Source: Eimeria necatrix
Lineage: Eukaryota > Apicomplexa > Conoidasida > Eucoccidiorida > Eimeriidae
Assembly: GCF_000499385.1 (NCBI RefSeq)
Contig: NW_013654676.1
Location: 1 to 15,550, forward strand
Reading direction: 5' to 3'
DNA: 15,550 bases
The notes beneath the pieces were generated by a model. The model searched no databases. It saw only the letters and a list, made by a program, of their open reading frames with translations, and was not told where the DNA came from. Below are positions 1-9,564 of the stretch, in pieces; the stretch's first letter is position 1; every line of letters begins with the position of its first letter. The translations under genes and the position numbers were made by a program.

Positions 1-1680
1 CATTTTCCTGCGGATGCGCTTCTCCTGAACTGCAGTATTGATGTTGCGCAGATCCACAATTTCCCTCGGACTGGCAGACGGTGCGTTCCACGTTTCATGA
101 GCATTTTGGAGTTAGCGTCGTCCACAAACAACACTGCGAATTTGCAGCTCAAGACCTGTTGTTTTGATTTTGTCAGCTGGTGCGCTTGAATACATTTGTG
201 TCGATGGTGCATTCAATAGGCAGCGATGCCGGTCTAGGACTATCATCTGCACTTCTTCCAGATTTCCTGCTGTTTTTCCTTGTTCATACTGCGATACGTG
301 CTGTATTGAACTCCGTTTTCAAATCAGTTTCAGCAGAGATACTACAAACAAAGACGAGCGATGCGTTTCTATGAACTCGCGCTCGATCTCTTGTGTCCTC
401 GGTGTTTAATCCCTTGAAACATGTATTTGCCTCGTGCACAAATGGCATTGAAGCACTGCGGCACGCGTGTCTCTGCTTCTTGACGAGTTTTCAGGAAGTT
501 AGTTGTTCACCGTATTCGTTGTTTGTTGGCGGTAATACATTCTGTTCTCATGCGCGCTTCAAGTTCAGTTCTTGTTAGGAGTCCTGAAGACTTACGAAAT
601 GACTAGTGACGGTTCCTTTTCAACTTACTTTTGCAAGTCTATGCCCTTCAAAATCGTGCGTCCGCAAGTTGATTTGTTAGAAGATATTCACTGGAGAAGT
701 GAATCCGACGCACAATCTCCAGTCGTAGTGTTCTGTGCCAAGGATTTAGGGAGCCCGAGCTATGGGGCAGCAAGCAGTATGCCTATCCAGCTGTTGGGAA
801 TTGACGCAAAAATTTCGTGATGTTTGATCAGTTAATCAAGTTAATGGTATTGTTAATTAGAGGCACATTTTGAGCTGCACATGGTAACAAGAACGCGGAG
901 GTGCTCCAAGGAATCCCTTGGGATTAGCCAATGAGTGCGCCTGATACAAAGAGTTGTGGGAGTTGATCGGAAGAACATTACTTTGAGGTCATTAGCTTTC
1001 CAAATATGCCACTATGGGGTTTCATTAATGCTTACGTGAAAGGGCACATGCACACGAGGCAAAGTATTTGAAAGGCATGGGATGGCAATGTGTATTAAAC
1101 TCCTTTCAGCCTTGAATTGCTTGTATCCTCAGTGCACTGTTTACACTAACATTGTATCTCTAGTTTCTTAGTTCTTCAATATATTTGTTAGCGTGTTCGT
1201 TTTCTGATTAGTTGGAGTAGGACGCATGGAGAAATTTAGGCTGTTCGCCGTTTTTTATATTTCCAGCTCGTGAGCACCTCATGAATTGGTTTCAGAGACT
1301 GAACCACGAATAAGAATGTTACTAGCTGTGTTGTTTGTTACTCTTCTGTCTAGATCAGATATTGCGTGTAAAACATATTGCAGAAGAAGAGTTCCCTTCA
1401 CCGCATTTTGTGAATGCAGCTGCTCATGAGAAGTGCTTTCGCTCATGTTGCAGATGGTTAGTGTCTTACTTTCCCCACGGCCCTGACATATAATTGTGTA
1501 TCCTTTCCTGTATGTAATGTATCCAGTGGCGCTAGTTCCAGTTTTCTGAGTAAGATATCTCTGTAAATGATGTAATTAGGTCTTGTGCAAAGAGTGAGTC
1601 ATTAGAAGCAGCCAACATTTTGTCATTCATATGGCTACTTGGCGCTGCAGAGCCTGACAAATTGTCATTCTAAGTAACCG
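1..1680. other. No recognisable gene
   Basis: Only short open frames occur here (up to about 80 codons on the plus strand) and none resembles a known family. Small sequence features are a 7-bp-stem hairpin at 686-704 (attcact, 5-nt loop, agtgaat) and a 6-bp-stem inverted repeat at 906-921 (ccaagg, aatc, ccttgg). No RNA gene, microsatellite or transposon end was seen. It may be intergenic or intronic sequence. Confidence 0.5.
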
Positions 1681-1731
1681 CAGTTATGCTTTCAAAAAGC
1701 AGATACTCTGCATGGAGTGCTTGAAACTTTT

Positions 1732-1743
1732 TTTCCATGGAAA
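1732..1743. repeat. 12-bp perfect palindrome
   Basis: tttccatggaaa is its own reverse complement. It could be a protein-binding site or chance; no further context supports a role. Confidence 0.5.
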
Positions 1744-1769
1744 GAGGGATCCCATAAAGCTGTTCATAA

Positions 1770-2021
1770 GTATGCTTTCGCCTTCATGTGCAGAGTGTGC
1801 GTCGTAATCTTTAATTCTGATTGATAGACCCTTCAGTACGCTTTCTCGGAGGCAGTATCCGATTTCGCTATCAAATTCATGCATAGTGAGCACAGTGAAC
1901 CGTAAGCGGATCCGTAGTAGTGGTTGAATGGAGCGTAACTCTCGCAGCATTTCAATACCCAACAGGGCGTGCGTGTGTCGGCATAGCTTACTGAACCTGA
2001 GTGTGAACATTCCATAACGTC
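1770..2021 (-). pseudogene. VWA-like domain fragment, N-terminal half, frameshifted
   Basis: Two overlapping minus-strand frames together look like the first half of a VWA domain. One frame (about 2021-1986) reads DVMECSHSGSVS, resembling the end of strand beta-1 with the SGS part of a DxSGS MIDAS; the metal-binding aspartate is not in place. The other frame carries a helix-like segment (ALLGIEMLRELRSI, about 1970-1927), a second strand (RLRFTVLTM, 1908-1882) and a possible threonine-site equivalent (AHSAHEGESI, 1800-1771). Changing frame between beta-1 and the helix implies a frameshift. The second half (beta-4, beta-5) could not be found below 1770. An alternative is chance resemblance in two open but non-coding frames. 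Confidence 0.3.
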
Positions 2022-2639
2022 TGTGGAGAACACTTTAAAGGCTAAGGCACTGCCAAGCATCCGACGTTGCCGACAAATTTTCCTATCCCTGCAACGGCAT
2101 CGTCCCCCCCAGATAGCATTATTTAACAGCACGCTGCTTATGCATGACCTTTGGAAAAAGCATGGCTCCAGCATGTGTGTGATGAGAATATCAAATCCAA
2201 GCAAACACCTAGGCCGTAAGTGGAGTAATTCGGCGGAATAGTGCAACTATTTGATCCCTTTCAACTCACGGGCAGTATTGAATGAAAAGCATACTGAACC
2301 AATTTCAAATTGATAAACATAGTTGGTAAGGTTGTTATTTTCGAACTTAGCAAAGCGCATACATTCGATCGGATCCAAAATACATTAGTGTTCCCTTTAT
2401 CAAAACGTCTATTTAAAAGGCATTGCACTTAGTTTTACGTCATGTTAATCTTCCTTGCCACGAGCCTACTACTTTGCCAACTGCATTGCCTGCCATCTGC
2501 TGCGCTCTTCGTATAGTGCTCCCGTTTTTCTATTAGATATTGTTACCCAGATTTCTCGTAGTTGATGCGACACAAAGGAGCATTCTAATAAAATTTGCAG
2601 TATGTAAGTTCTACCCTTCAGCTGCGGGGAAATTTACGA

Positions 2640-3382
2640 GGTGATTTTTCCAGTGACACCTGAAATACTGGAATTTCTCCAAAATTTCGGCGGAATATGC
2701 AGGGGGTGCGCGCACTGTAGCAACTACCAGAGAATATCCTGTTGACTATGAAGATTGCAAAGATGTACAAGGGTGAACTTATGATTCTGCTTTTAATTTT
2801 CAAGAAATTAGATTCCGCTCTTGTTTTTTTGTATGTCGTCTCTTTAGCTGGGAAGATTCGTTGAGCGTGCTCGTTTTAAAATAACACACTTCCTCAATAA
2901 AGAAGAGGAAAACACACAGACGTTTGGGCGTGCATTTGCCTATTTTTGGCCCGTTTCAGTTTGCTTGTGTCTACGGGACGGTTCAAAAAGTTTAACGTAT
3001 CTGCAGTATGAGGGCTGGGATTTGCAATCAACATTCCTGCAAATGCATCAGTGTGTGCGTTGCTGGAAAGCAGAACGTTTACTCTTTGAAATCTTGGATC
3101 CACATTCATTGTTTCTAGGGTTATATATTCTTCTGAAAGCTGCGCCATAGAACACAAGTGTGGATGTTGCTGCTGTGTTTCTTCGGACTATACGATACTG
3201 GCAAAGCGCGACTACACTAGGGTCGTGTGTTCGTCTGGGACGACGCCCCAGGTCAGGCTGTGAAGCCACATACTACAGGGCCCTCTGCAAACTTGTTTCT
3301 GATTATCAGCGGCGAACGCACAAAAATTCAAGAGTACGCTGATATGAAAGGCACTGGGAATCAAAAAGAAAAGCAGTGCGTC
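2640..3382 (-). pseudogene. VWA-like domain relic with several frame changes
   Basis: Segments in VWA order appear in different minus-strand frames. They are a beta-1-like strand (DALLFFLIPSAF, 3382-3347), where proline replaces the MIDAS aspartate; a beta-2-like strand (TLVFYGAAF, 3161-3135); a threonine-site segment (NAHTDAFAGMLIA, 3061-3023) resembling the GxTxTxxAL pattern; and a beta-5-like strand (LYIFAIFIVNR, 2770-2738). At about 740 bp it is longer than the 500-600 bp of a compact VWA exon, so insertions are likely, and at least three frame changes are needed. The 3' part shares an 11-bp exact block (gcaactaccag, 2720-2730) and looser flanking similarity with 10370-10480. The threonine-site segment is the strongest element. 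Confidence 0.35.
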
Positions 3383-3669
3383 ATTGCCGTTACAAAGTTC
3401 GTGAGCGTTGAAAAGAAGCCCAAGCATGGTGTTGGCTCCCCCGTGCTGTCGCGGAGTGCTGCGTGTGTAATAATAATTTGTCGTTTTCGCTACATGGCAT
3501 GCCAGCTCTCGAGGTTGCTGCTACGCATTACTTGAGCGCGTGCGCATTGTTCATTCACCGTGAATTTCCATGGTGAGCAGCGAGTGTGTTCTCAGTAGCC
3601 GGCGCTGTCGCCACAGCTCCTCATACCGTACCTGTGCACAGCATTGAATGGCTGGATGACGCCAAAAGT

Positions 3670-3982
3670 TTTGGCTGACAATGAGGGCAGCAACAGGCAC
3701 CCGAATGCTGTTATTTTATTGGCACGTAGCTTACTGCCCTGCTCAAGAGAGGCACTAATACTTGCAAATGCCACGGACGCTTCTGTAACCATGGGGTTTG
3801 CGGAGAGACACCATGGGTTCTTTTACAGAGAGTGCGCAGAAGCTTCCACACGTGGATGTGACATTTTCGTCACCTCAATCAGGTCCAAGGGGTCACCAAG
3901 CATGCTAGTTAACCTTTTGTGATTCGTGGTCACGTTCACTTTTTGTTGAAGCCATGCCAATCCTTTGCTTGTTGAAGCATCA
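3670..3982 (-). pseudogene. VWA-like domain with intact DxSxS motif, frameshifted
   Basis: The minus-strand frame that is open from 4260 to 3823 contains DASTS (3981-3967), a literal match to the VWA metal-ion motif DxSxS. A helix-like segment follows (KGLAWLQQKV) and then, 28 residues after the motif, a strand pair (DLIEVTKMSHPRVEASAHSL, 3885-3826) spaced as beta-2/beta-3 in VWA domains. That frame stops after 3826. A second frame continues with a threonine-site-like segment (VTEASVAFASISASLEQ, 3789-3739) and a beta-4-like strand (NKITAFGCLLLPSLS, 3720-3676). Order and spacing fit the family; one frameshift or splice between the halves is required. No beta-5 strand is clear further on. The same open frame includes the 60-bp tandem repeat just upstream. 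Confidence 0.45.
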
Positions 3983-4020
3983 GAAGCCCACCTAACTGAT
4001 GCAGGTGGATCACAGAAATG

Positions 4021-4140
4021 TCCGTGAGGAAGAAGCCTATTCAATTGACCATGCCGCAGATAAACGTTTGTACTGTCAAGTCCATGAGAAAGAAGCCTGT
4101 TTAATGGGCCATGCCGCAAATAAACGCTTGTAATGTCTCG
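4021..4140. repeat. Tandem repeat, 2 x 60 bp
   Basis: Units at 4021-4080 and 4081-4140 are of equal length with no indel and are roughly 80% identical by eye. In the minus-strand frame that also carries the VWA-like domain downstream they encode two 20-residue units containing YLRHGxLNRLLxHG. The period is a multiple of three and the frame is free of stops, which is compatible with a former protein repeat N-terminal to the domain. Confidence 0.85.
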
Positions 4141-4434
4141 CTTTATTTTTGGGGCATGCGATGATGTTGAAGTTTCGCCCCGTTTTGTTTCGTCCCATTG
4201 TATGTCCTTTTGAATTCGCAAAGTGGGTGTGACATGTGCAGGGTGCATTTGGTTCCGCAAAAATGTGAGATGTAGAGCTCACGCCATGATTGTTGCAACG
4301 TGTATCATGTGCGTGGAGAATGAACGTAGATGGCTGTTGACTTCGCTAAAGCTCTAAGTAGCCTTCTTGGTCAGAGCACACTCTCCTCGACCTCGTGTTT
4401 TGGCATGCACCGCACAAGCTCCATTTGACCTGTT

Positions 4435-4700
4435 TTAATTTGAAACTTTCTGGTACTGGACGCAACATGTGTTGTGTAGGAATAATGACTTAGGTGTTGC
4501 AGGGACACTAAGATGAAGTTCGTCGTCTGCGAAGGTTGAACTGCTCCTGTTAGCGCGTAAGATCTGACACAATGCAGAAGCTCGACGGCACACACTCAAT
4601 ATTCGTGGAACCCTTGAATTATTGATACCATCTGGCTGTCTGATTGGGAAGTGTTTCAGCAAAGCGGTGCTGGATTTTGGGGGTGCCACCTGGTTTGTTC
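4435..4700 (-). pseudogene. VWA-like C-terminal fragment, repeat family A copy 1
   Basis: This stretch aligns by eye with two other places in the window (about 5045-5345 and 6045-6320). Shared blocks include agcgcgta (4552-4559 here; seven of the eight bases, agcgcgt, at 5094-5100). On the minus strand it reads INNSRV, then PRILSVC, then a beta-5-like STFADDELHLSV, similar in position to INKSTV in the other copies. The VWA assignment rests on analogy with the other units; the nucleotide relationship between the copies is firmer than the domain call. Confidence 0.3.
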
Positions 4701-4860
4701 CGGGTTATTACGTGCTGTCTTTGTCCGATAATGTCTGGATGGTTTAGGAGTAGAGTTAGCGTGCAGCGATCGAGGTTTAAACTGATCTAGTTTTGAGGGT
4801 TGTTGACTTTTATGTGCATTTAGAGGCTTCCATGAAATGGCGGGGAGAATACGTGGGACT

Positions 4861-4884
4861 AACATATTGACAAACATATTGACG
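4861..4884. repeat. Tandem micro-duplication, 2 x 12 bp
   Basis: aacatattgaca is followed directly by aacatattgacg, a near-perfect 12-bp duplication. Confidence 0.8.
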
Positions 4885-5044
4885 CTGATAATTTCGTTTC
4901 TCAGTATATTAGTCACGGATTTGTGGAGGTCATGTTTGTTAATCTGGAAGGTTAGGGAAGCATATTGCTGCCTCAGCGGGTGAGGAATAGATTTTGATTT
5001 TGGGCATGATTTGTTGAGCAGATGCGTGCGTGTGCCACGACATG

Positions 5045-5345
5045 TTTTATTGACGATGTATATCTTTCGCAGAAGTCGATATCTTTCTTCATCAGCGCGT
5101 ACGATCCGTCACGATGCGAGGCCCAGGGAATACACGAATTCGCTATCGTACGAACAGTTGACTTATTGATCCATTTGCAAATGCATGCTTTGATGACGCG
5201 GATTTAGCCGGCGGAACGCTACAGGATTTATGTGCAATCCGTCTATTTGGTCGACCACTGTTGAATGTTTGTCCGCAAATATTCAGAACGCTTAGTTGTT
5301 CAAACATCAATCAGCGGCCAAAGCTGAAAGAGAAACGCTGTACAT
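5045..5345 (-). pseudogene. VWA-like fragment, repeat family A copy 2
   Basis: Diverged duplicate of 6045-6320. Exact or near-exact blocks include gaacagttgacttatt (5152-5167 here, 6129-6144 there) and an 18-bp block with one mismatch (5118-5135 and 6096-6113), all at an offset of 977-978 bp. The minus-strand translation carries INKSTVRTIANSC, then ALMKKDIDFCERYTSS, which could be strands beta-4 and beta-5 of a VWA domain. A TGA and a TAA interrupt the frame further upstream. The duplication is well supported; the domain identity is tentative. Confidence 0.35.
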
Positions 5346-6044
5346 TGCTATGTTTCACTAATATCACCTCACAAAATACTTCATAGGCACCTAGCCTATA
5401 CAACCACGGTCGCAAACCGTCCATGCGCTTGTCGGTGTGCTTTTTAAGTGGCTCCAATTAATAATATTTTATTCACAAAGAGCAGTGCTCTTGTGCTACA
5501 CTGCTCGCACGCGGTCCGCTTTTCCACGAATCTCTTGTTACAGTCATTTATAACTTGATTCACGCACTGAGCAGAGAGGCACCGCGTATCTCAAATATCG
5601 CTAGGCATTATGCAACTGCGTTATAGCGGCTGCTTTTGGATCTAGGCGGCATGTAAAAGTGCAGTTGCTCATAGTCGTGTTGCGAAGTGCTACGTGTCTG
5701 GGCAGAGGCACTCAAGAAGCTGCTTGATTTGTGCAGTAGACAACAGAGATTGTCAGTGAGTAAACAGTTTCGCTGGCCTTTCGATTTTTCAAGTGGGGTT
5801 TGCGTGCTTCATGTGAAGAGCGAAATGGCTGTAACTTGCGCAGGCGTTAAAGAATAGTGAAGCGTTGTTTTAGATTTGGATACTCAAATATGGATCCAGA
5901 ACAGTAATGGCTTGCGGCGTGGCAAATCAATATCTGCAGACTCTTTCAGCCTCTTTCAGTCTCGCTCAATCTCCAATTGGTGTTTCTTTGAAGGGTATAG
6001 TACATTTGTCTTCAGGCGTAAAGAACGACTCAGAAGGGTAACAT

Positions 6045-6404
6045 CTGCGAAAGTCAAATTCTTCATTCGTCAGCAAGTACTATTCGCCTCGATGAGAGGC
6101 CCAGAGAATACACAGATAGCTATCTGAAGAACAGTTGACTTATTCATTTGCTTCCACATGCTTGCTTGCATGACGCCGAATTTGCCCAGTTAAGCGTCGC
6201 AGGGCTTTCAGCACTTGCATTCCCCCTTGCCCGGCCACTTTTTGCTGTTTGTCCGCGAGTGCCTGAGCAACTTAGTTGTAGTGTAAACGCTCAGCGATCA
6301 AGGCTGAAAGTAATGGAGTTTGACAAATTTTTGATTGTGACGTGCATTAAGGGGTCTGCGTCGAAGGATCAGCCGCCTGTGTAGTTTCGGACGAAAATAA
6401 TTTT
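6045..6404 (-). pseudogene. VWA-like fragment, repeat family A copy 3
   Basis: Second member of the pair described for 5045-5345. On the minus strand the 5' part has a hydrophobic strand (KIIFVRNYTGG, 6404-6372) that could be beta-1 without its MIDAS residues. The 3' part has TVLQIAICVFSGPL (6135-6094), which resembles a VWA beta-4 strand, followed by an in-frame TGA and a frame change. The shared TGA just after the (F)S(L/F)xR segment in copies 2 and 3 suggests that this stop predates their separation, unless the segment is non-coding. Confidence 0.35.
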
Positions 6405-6849
6405 CTCTTCGTCCTCTACCGGAGTAGTTGTTGTAGACGGCTAATCTAACTCGCTAACACGCCGATATTATGTTAGGTGATGAATAAACTGTTTTGCACT
6501 TAAAAGTGGGTGCGTAAAAATTCGGCATTACCTCGATGGTATAATGGCCTTTCCCGCAAAATTGTCAGCAAGGAGGAGCGCAAGAGCAGAATCACATGCA
6601 GGACGTAGTTGCACGACCACTTCATTATCCAAGCATCTTCTCGGGATATTCTATGCATTCATTAGTCGCAGGGACGCAGTTCTGAATGCTGTTGCTCTAC
6701 GAAATTGTTGAACGCTGTTCCAACACAGTGAAGGGCCTGTTCTTCTGGATGCAAGTCCCCTTGAATTTAGTCTTGATGGCGCCACAGTGAAGGATGTTAC
6801 TTTTATTATTTATTCTGTTGCGGCAGCAAGACATTTTGCATATGCGCAA

Positions 6850-7010
6850 GGTGTCAGGTGTTTTCAGTGAAGCTCGCCTTGTTCCCTGAGGAGGTGTGAG
6901 AAACATGAACCTTGCATTGATGAGAAAGAAAACAATATAGATTGTGCGCTCATTTATAAGGTTACAATACCAGGAATGTGCGGGTATATTCATACCCAAC
7001 ATGCAGGTCG
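6850..7010 (-). pseudogene. VWA-like C-terminal fragment, duplicate of the 7.3-kb unit
   Basis: Translated on the minus strand, 6956-6903 reads HNLYCFLSHQCKVHVSHT, matching HNLWFRLSCGSKIHVSHT at 7328-7275 in the same reading register. Similarity continues downstream (G-K--F-E-T) until a TGA, and an in-frame TGA also sits three codons upstream where the other copy has methionine. The DNA aligns over about 90 bp (around gaggaggtgtgaga here and cggagggtgtgaga there). It is a broken copy; only the C-terminal end of a domain is detectable. Confidence 0.4.
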
Positions 7011-7274
7011 CGGCAGGTTGCTCATTAGCAGAGCGTCTTTTCCAAATCTAAGCAGCACGGCATTTCTCTAGAAACGTTGTTGTTGCTATGGAATGCTGCT
7101 GACCTCGCCGGGAAGTACGTTCTTCTTCAGATGTATCTCTTTTCAGGTTTAACTTTGATGATACGGTGATGACTCATTTGCTTTGATCAGACACTGCTTT
7201 GTGGTGGTGTCACAGTTTGCGTGTCTATATGTTATTTCGGTGCTTTCATCAAAAGCCACTTTGCTACCTCGGAG

Positions 7275-7873
7275 GGTGTGAGACACGTGGATTTTGGAAC
7301 CACATGAAAGTCGAAACCACAGGTTGTGCGTCATTGGATAAGACCTTACTACACGTAGAGCAAAAATAAATTGACTTATAGAGTGCAAGGCATGGCGGCG
7401 GTGTTGGCCGTGCTTTTCTGCAAGTGTCCGGTGCACCGAACAGTCGTGACATGTCACTACGCTTTGGTGCTTTGTTGCTGGCACTTGAAGTTGTAGATCG
7501 GGTAATCAGAAACACAAAATATATTTTCATTGGGTGATCATTCTTTTAACTGCAAGCCTAGCAATGCGGCGACGTCTTGTTTCACCAAAACGGCAGAATG
7601 TGAGTTTCATTTTCAATGAAGTAGCAACAGTGCGCACTTTTGTCTCAACCCCCGTGAGAATAGCAAAATCATGTTTTTTACGTCTTGCTCATTTCAGTTT
7701 TGCGAGCTTTGAGTGGGCAGTTCGTCTCCATGGTAGCGTCGCTGGCGCATACCTTAGAACTGCGTTTGCTTTGCATTCTTTGGTTTTTTCGCCTTGGTTT
7801 TCCTCACGTTTCGGGCGCAATTCAATCGCAATTCGACAGACAACAAACCATCAAGAAATAGCAAAAGCCATAT
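7275..7873 (-). pseudogene. VWA-like domain, nearly full length, multiple frameshifts
   Basis: Five VWA elements occur in order on the minus strand over 600 bp, the size of one domain. Beta-1 is IWLLLFLDGLLSVEL (7873-7829), where DGLLS is one residue from DxSxS. Beta-2 is KHDFAILT (7676-7653). The threonine-site helix is GETRRRIARLAVKRM (7586-7539), like GxTxTxxALxxA. Beta-4 is IYFVFLITRSTTSS (7524-7483), like VVVITDGRS. Beta-5 and the terminal helix are SISQFIFALRV (7382-7350) and LWFRLSCGSKIHVSHT (7322-7275), close to the LAS...HVF end of integrin-type VWA domains. At least three frames are used, so it is not translatable as it stands unless introns are involved. The C-terminal part is duplicated at 6903-6956. 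Confidence 0.5.
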
Positions 7874-8083
7874 TTTGTGATATGCGATGTCACGTGCCGG
7901 GGAATCATATAGGTGCCTAATATTGCAGCTGTTCAGCTGTATCAGAAATAAAACCACCATATGTGCGTTATAATCTGCAAAACAGGTTGTCCGTTCTGCA
8001 TGTTTTAGGTGCATATTGTAAATAGTAGTTTTAATGCTGCGACTATTCGTGAAGCGAAAGGTCGGCGGGGCATAAAGAAGCCA

Positions 8084-8156
8084 CGCGTCTGACGTTTATC
8101 TGGGAGAAACGCCCAATGGTGTGGGTGTTTCTCCCAGATAAACGCCGTTAGACGCG
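8084..8156. repeat. Strong inverted repeat / hairpin
   Basis: The arms pair almost completely. cgcgtct (8084-8090) pairs with agacgcg (8150-8156). A perfect 17-bp block (8094-8110, starting gtttatctggg) pairs with 8127-8143. One G-T wobble and ccca/tggg then close a 6-nt loop (atggtg, 8116-8121). The only defect is a 3-versus-6-nt internal bulge. There is no T-tract after it and no GC-rich bacterial terminator context. Possible identities are a foldback or MITE-like element, a small-RNA precursor or a structured 3' end. Confidence 0.9.
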
Positions 8157-8420
8157 CAAATTGCAGTACCATGTTAAAGCGACCTCTACTGATACACTAC
8201 TCGCAGTCACCGCACTGTGTGCAACTAGGAACTACTGCGAAGCTTCCGTGGCGCCTTGCTTTTCTGTTGAAGATTCATTCCGCGAACACTTTGGCGCCTT
8301 TAGAAAACATAAGCCTGTGGTACACAACACCTTGGAGCTTTGTTGTATATTCAAGTTCGAGCAGGACTCAGCATGCCCCACATTTGAGTGTTTAGATAGT
8401 AGGTGCCATGATTAAGTGCT

Positions 8421-8673
8421 AATAGTGCGTCGATCACGTTGCTACGGATTTTTAATGAAATGCAGTGCCCTCAACAATTTGGTCTACTGTGCCTTGGCAT
8501 GACGCGGGATAGTCATAATAGACATTCCCACAGTATCGAATTTTGCAAAATAGTGCGTCGATCACGTTGCTACGGATTTTTAATGAAATGCAGTGCCCTC
8601 AACAATTTGGTCTACTGTGCCTTGGCATGACGCGGGATAGTCATAATAGACATTCCCACAGTATCGAATTTTG
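8421..8673. repeat. Perfect direct duplication, 2 x 125 bp
   Basis: 8421-8545 and 8549-8673 are identical over 125 bp, separated by caa (period 128 bp). The bases just outside the copies do not match. Absence of any difference, compared with the heavily diverged repeats around it, implies a recent tandem duplication or an assembly duplication. No motif or coding function was recognised in the unit. Confidence 0.97.
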
Positions 8674-8687
8674 TGTCACATTATTTC

Positions 8688-8695
8688 CACGTGGT
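8688..8695. repeat. 8-bp palindrome with E-box core
   Basis: ccacgtgg is palindromic and includes cacgtg. It sits inside a looser inverted repeat (tttcc...gggaaa) 15 bp after the 125-bp duplication. It could be a transcription-factor site; this is a chance-level motif without support. Confidence 0.3.
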
Positions 8696-9046
8696 GGGAA
8701 ATTTTTGTTTCTTCTCAGAAACTGAGTTTTGTCAAGAACGTGAGTCTGTTCGGTTTCTCTTCTTATGTAGGGCCTGACTTGTGCCATCTGGCATTGGTTT
8801 ATACTTTAGTAGACAGTAGAGCCATCTCATACATCTTCGGAAATATATGCCCTTTTCTTTTGCTTTGTTTACGTGTATCCGTGGTTCTTGGATCTTGCGT
8901 CAGACAGCGCTTGTTGCGAATTCGTGTTGACTACCTAAATCAGGTGGGCATTTTGTGGTACGAAAAGCTGTGCTTACTGAGGGGTGGCATTGGGCTTAAC
9001 AGAATGGGCCTCATCAGCTGCTTGCAGAAACCAACACATTATTGTG
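8696..9046. other. No recognisable gene
   Basis: The plus strand has an open frame across 8671-9054, but its translation resembles nothing known and starts inside the duplicated unit. No VWA-like element could be placed on the minus strand here. Confidence 0.45.
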
Positions 9047-9082
9047 TCTGCTAGCATGCTAGCTTCTGCTAGCGTGCTAGCT
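9047..9082. repeat. Tandem repeat, 2 x 18 bp, palindromic units
   Basis: tctgctagcatgctagct and tctgctagcgtgctagct differ at one base. The first contains the perfect 14-bp palindrome gctagcatgctagc. Confidence 0.95.
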
Positions 9083-9099
9083 GCCTCACACGCAGCTGC

Positions 9100-9120
9100 A
9101 AGGCGTCGCGAAGACGCCTT
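9100..9120. repeat. 8-bp-stem hairpin
   Basis: aaggcgtc (9100-9107), loop gcgaa, gacgcctt (9113-9120) form a perfect stem, 18 bp after the palindromic tandem repeat. Confidence 0.85.
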
Positions 9121-9155
9121 GACACATAAATTTCTCTTGGTGGCTCATTTTGATG

Positions 9156-9527
9156 CTTGGGGCAAGCAACACTTTGCACAGTGATAACACACGGAAAAGC
9201 GATGCTGCCCATAAGAGCGCTTGATAGATTAATGAGCCGCATAAACCTCAAGAAACAGTTCCAGGGACTTCCTTGCCACAAAAAAGTTTCGCGTACTGGC
9301 AAGAGCCGAGGACACGCTCTATTCTGGTGTGCTAAAACTTACTCTTGGCGCTCTGCTTGTCGCATATTTCCATGCGCAGGATGTGAGTGCCATGTTGGTG
9401 TGGCCATTGACTTCTGCTCACGTTGGCGTTTTGGCGGGTTACGTACCTGCAGTGGTTTAACCGCAATACGTACCAACGATTTCGAGCGCCGAAGTGCATT
9501 AAGCAAGAGAACGTATTGCACCGCCTC
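9156..9527 (-). pseudogene. VWA-like domain fragment, frameshifted
   Basis: A minus-strand frame contains an amphipathic helix running into a strand (EAVQYVLLLNALRRS then LVRIAVKPLQV, 9527-9444), the arrangement of alpha-1 and beta-2 in VWA domains. A second frame gives a threonine-site-like segment (ALTSCAWKYATSRA, about 9393-9352). A third gives a beta-4-like strand (GSIAFPCVITVQS, 9209-9171) followed by a helix-like VSRRLRDALQLR. No MIDAS-bearing beta-1 could be read upstream of 9530. Roughly 30 bp near 9371-9400 resemble 11770-11800. Confidence 0.3.
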
Positions 9528-9544
9528 TAGCTCGAGATCATGCC

Positions 9545-9564
9545 CAATCATGTGCAATCATGTG
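9545..9564. repeat. Tandem micro-duplication, 2 x 10 bp
   Basis: caatcatgtg occurs twice head to tail. Confidence 0.85.

Noticed and set aside
572..820. Plus-strand open frame with DGSFS and a VVVF strand that could be read as VWA-like
   Set aside because: No helix, beta-2 or threonine-site segment lies between them at proper spacing, and it is on the opposite strand from the array. It is a useful warning that single motifs of this kind arise by chance.
5300..7000. TGA reassigned to an amino acid, because several VWA-like frames contain in-frame TGA
   Set aside because: TAA and TAG stops and frameshifts also occur in the same relics, so ordinary pseudogene decay explains them.
7534..7920. 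Plus-strand 128-codon open frame as a gene
   Set aside because: Its translation resembles nothing known and it is antisense to the 7.3-7.9 kb VWA-like unit.
8084..8156. Rho-independent terminator
   Set aside because: No T-run follows the stem and the window has no bacterial gene organisation.
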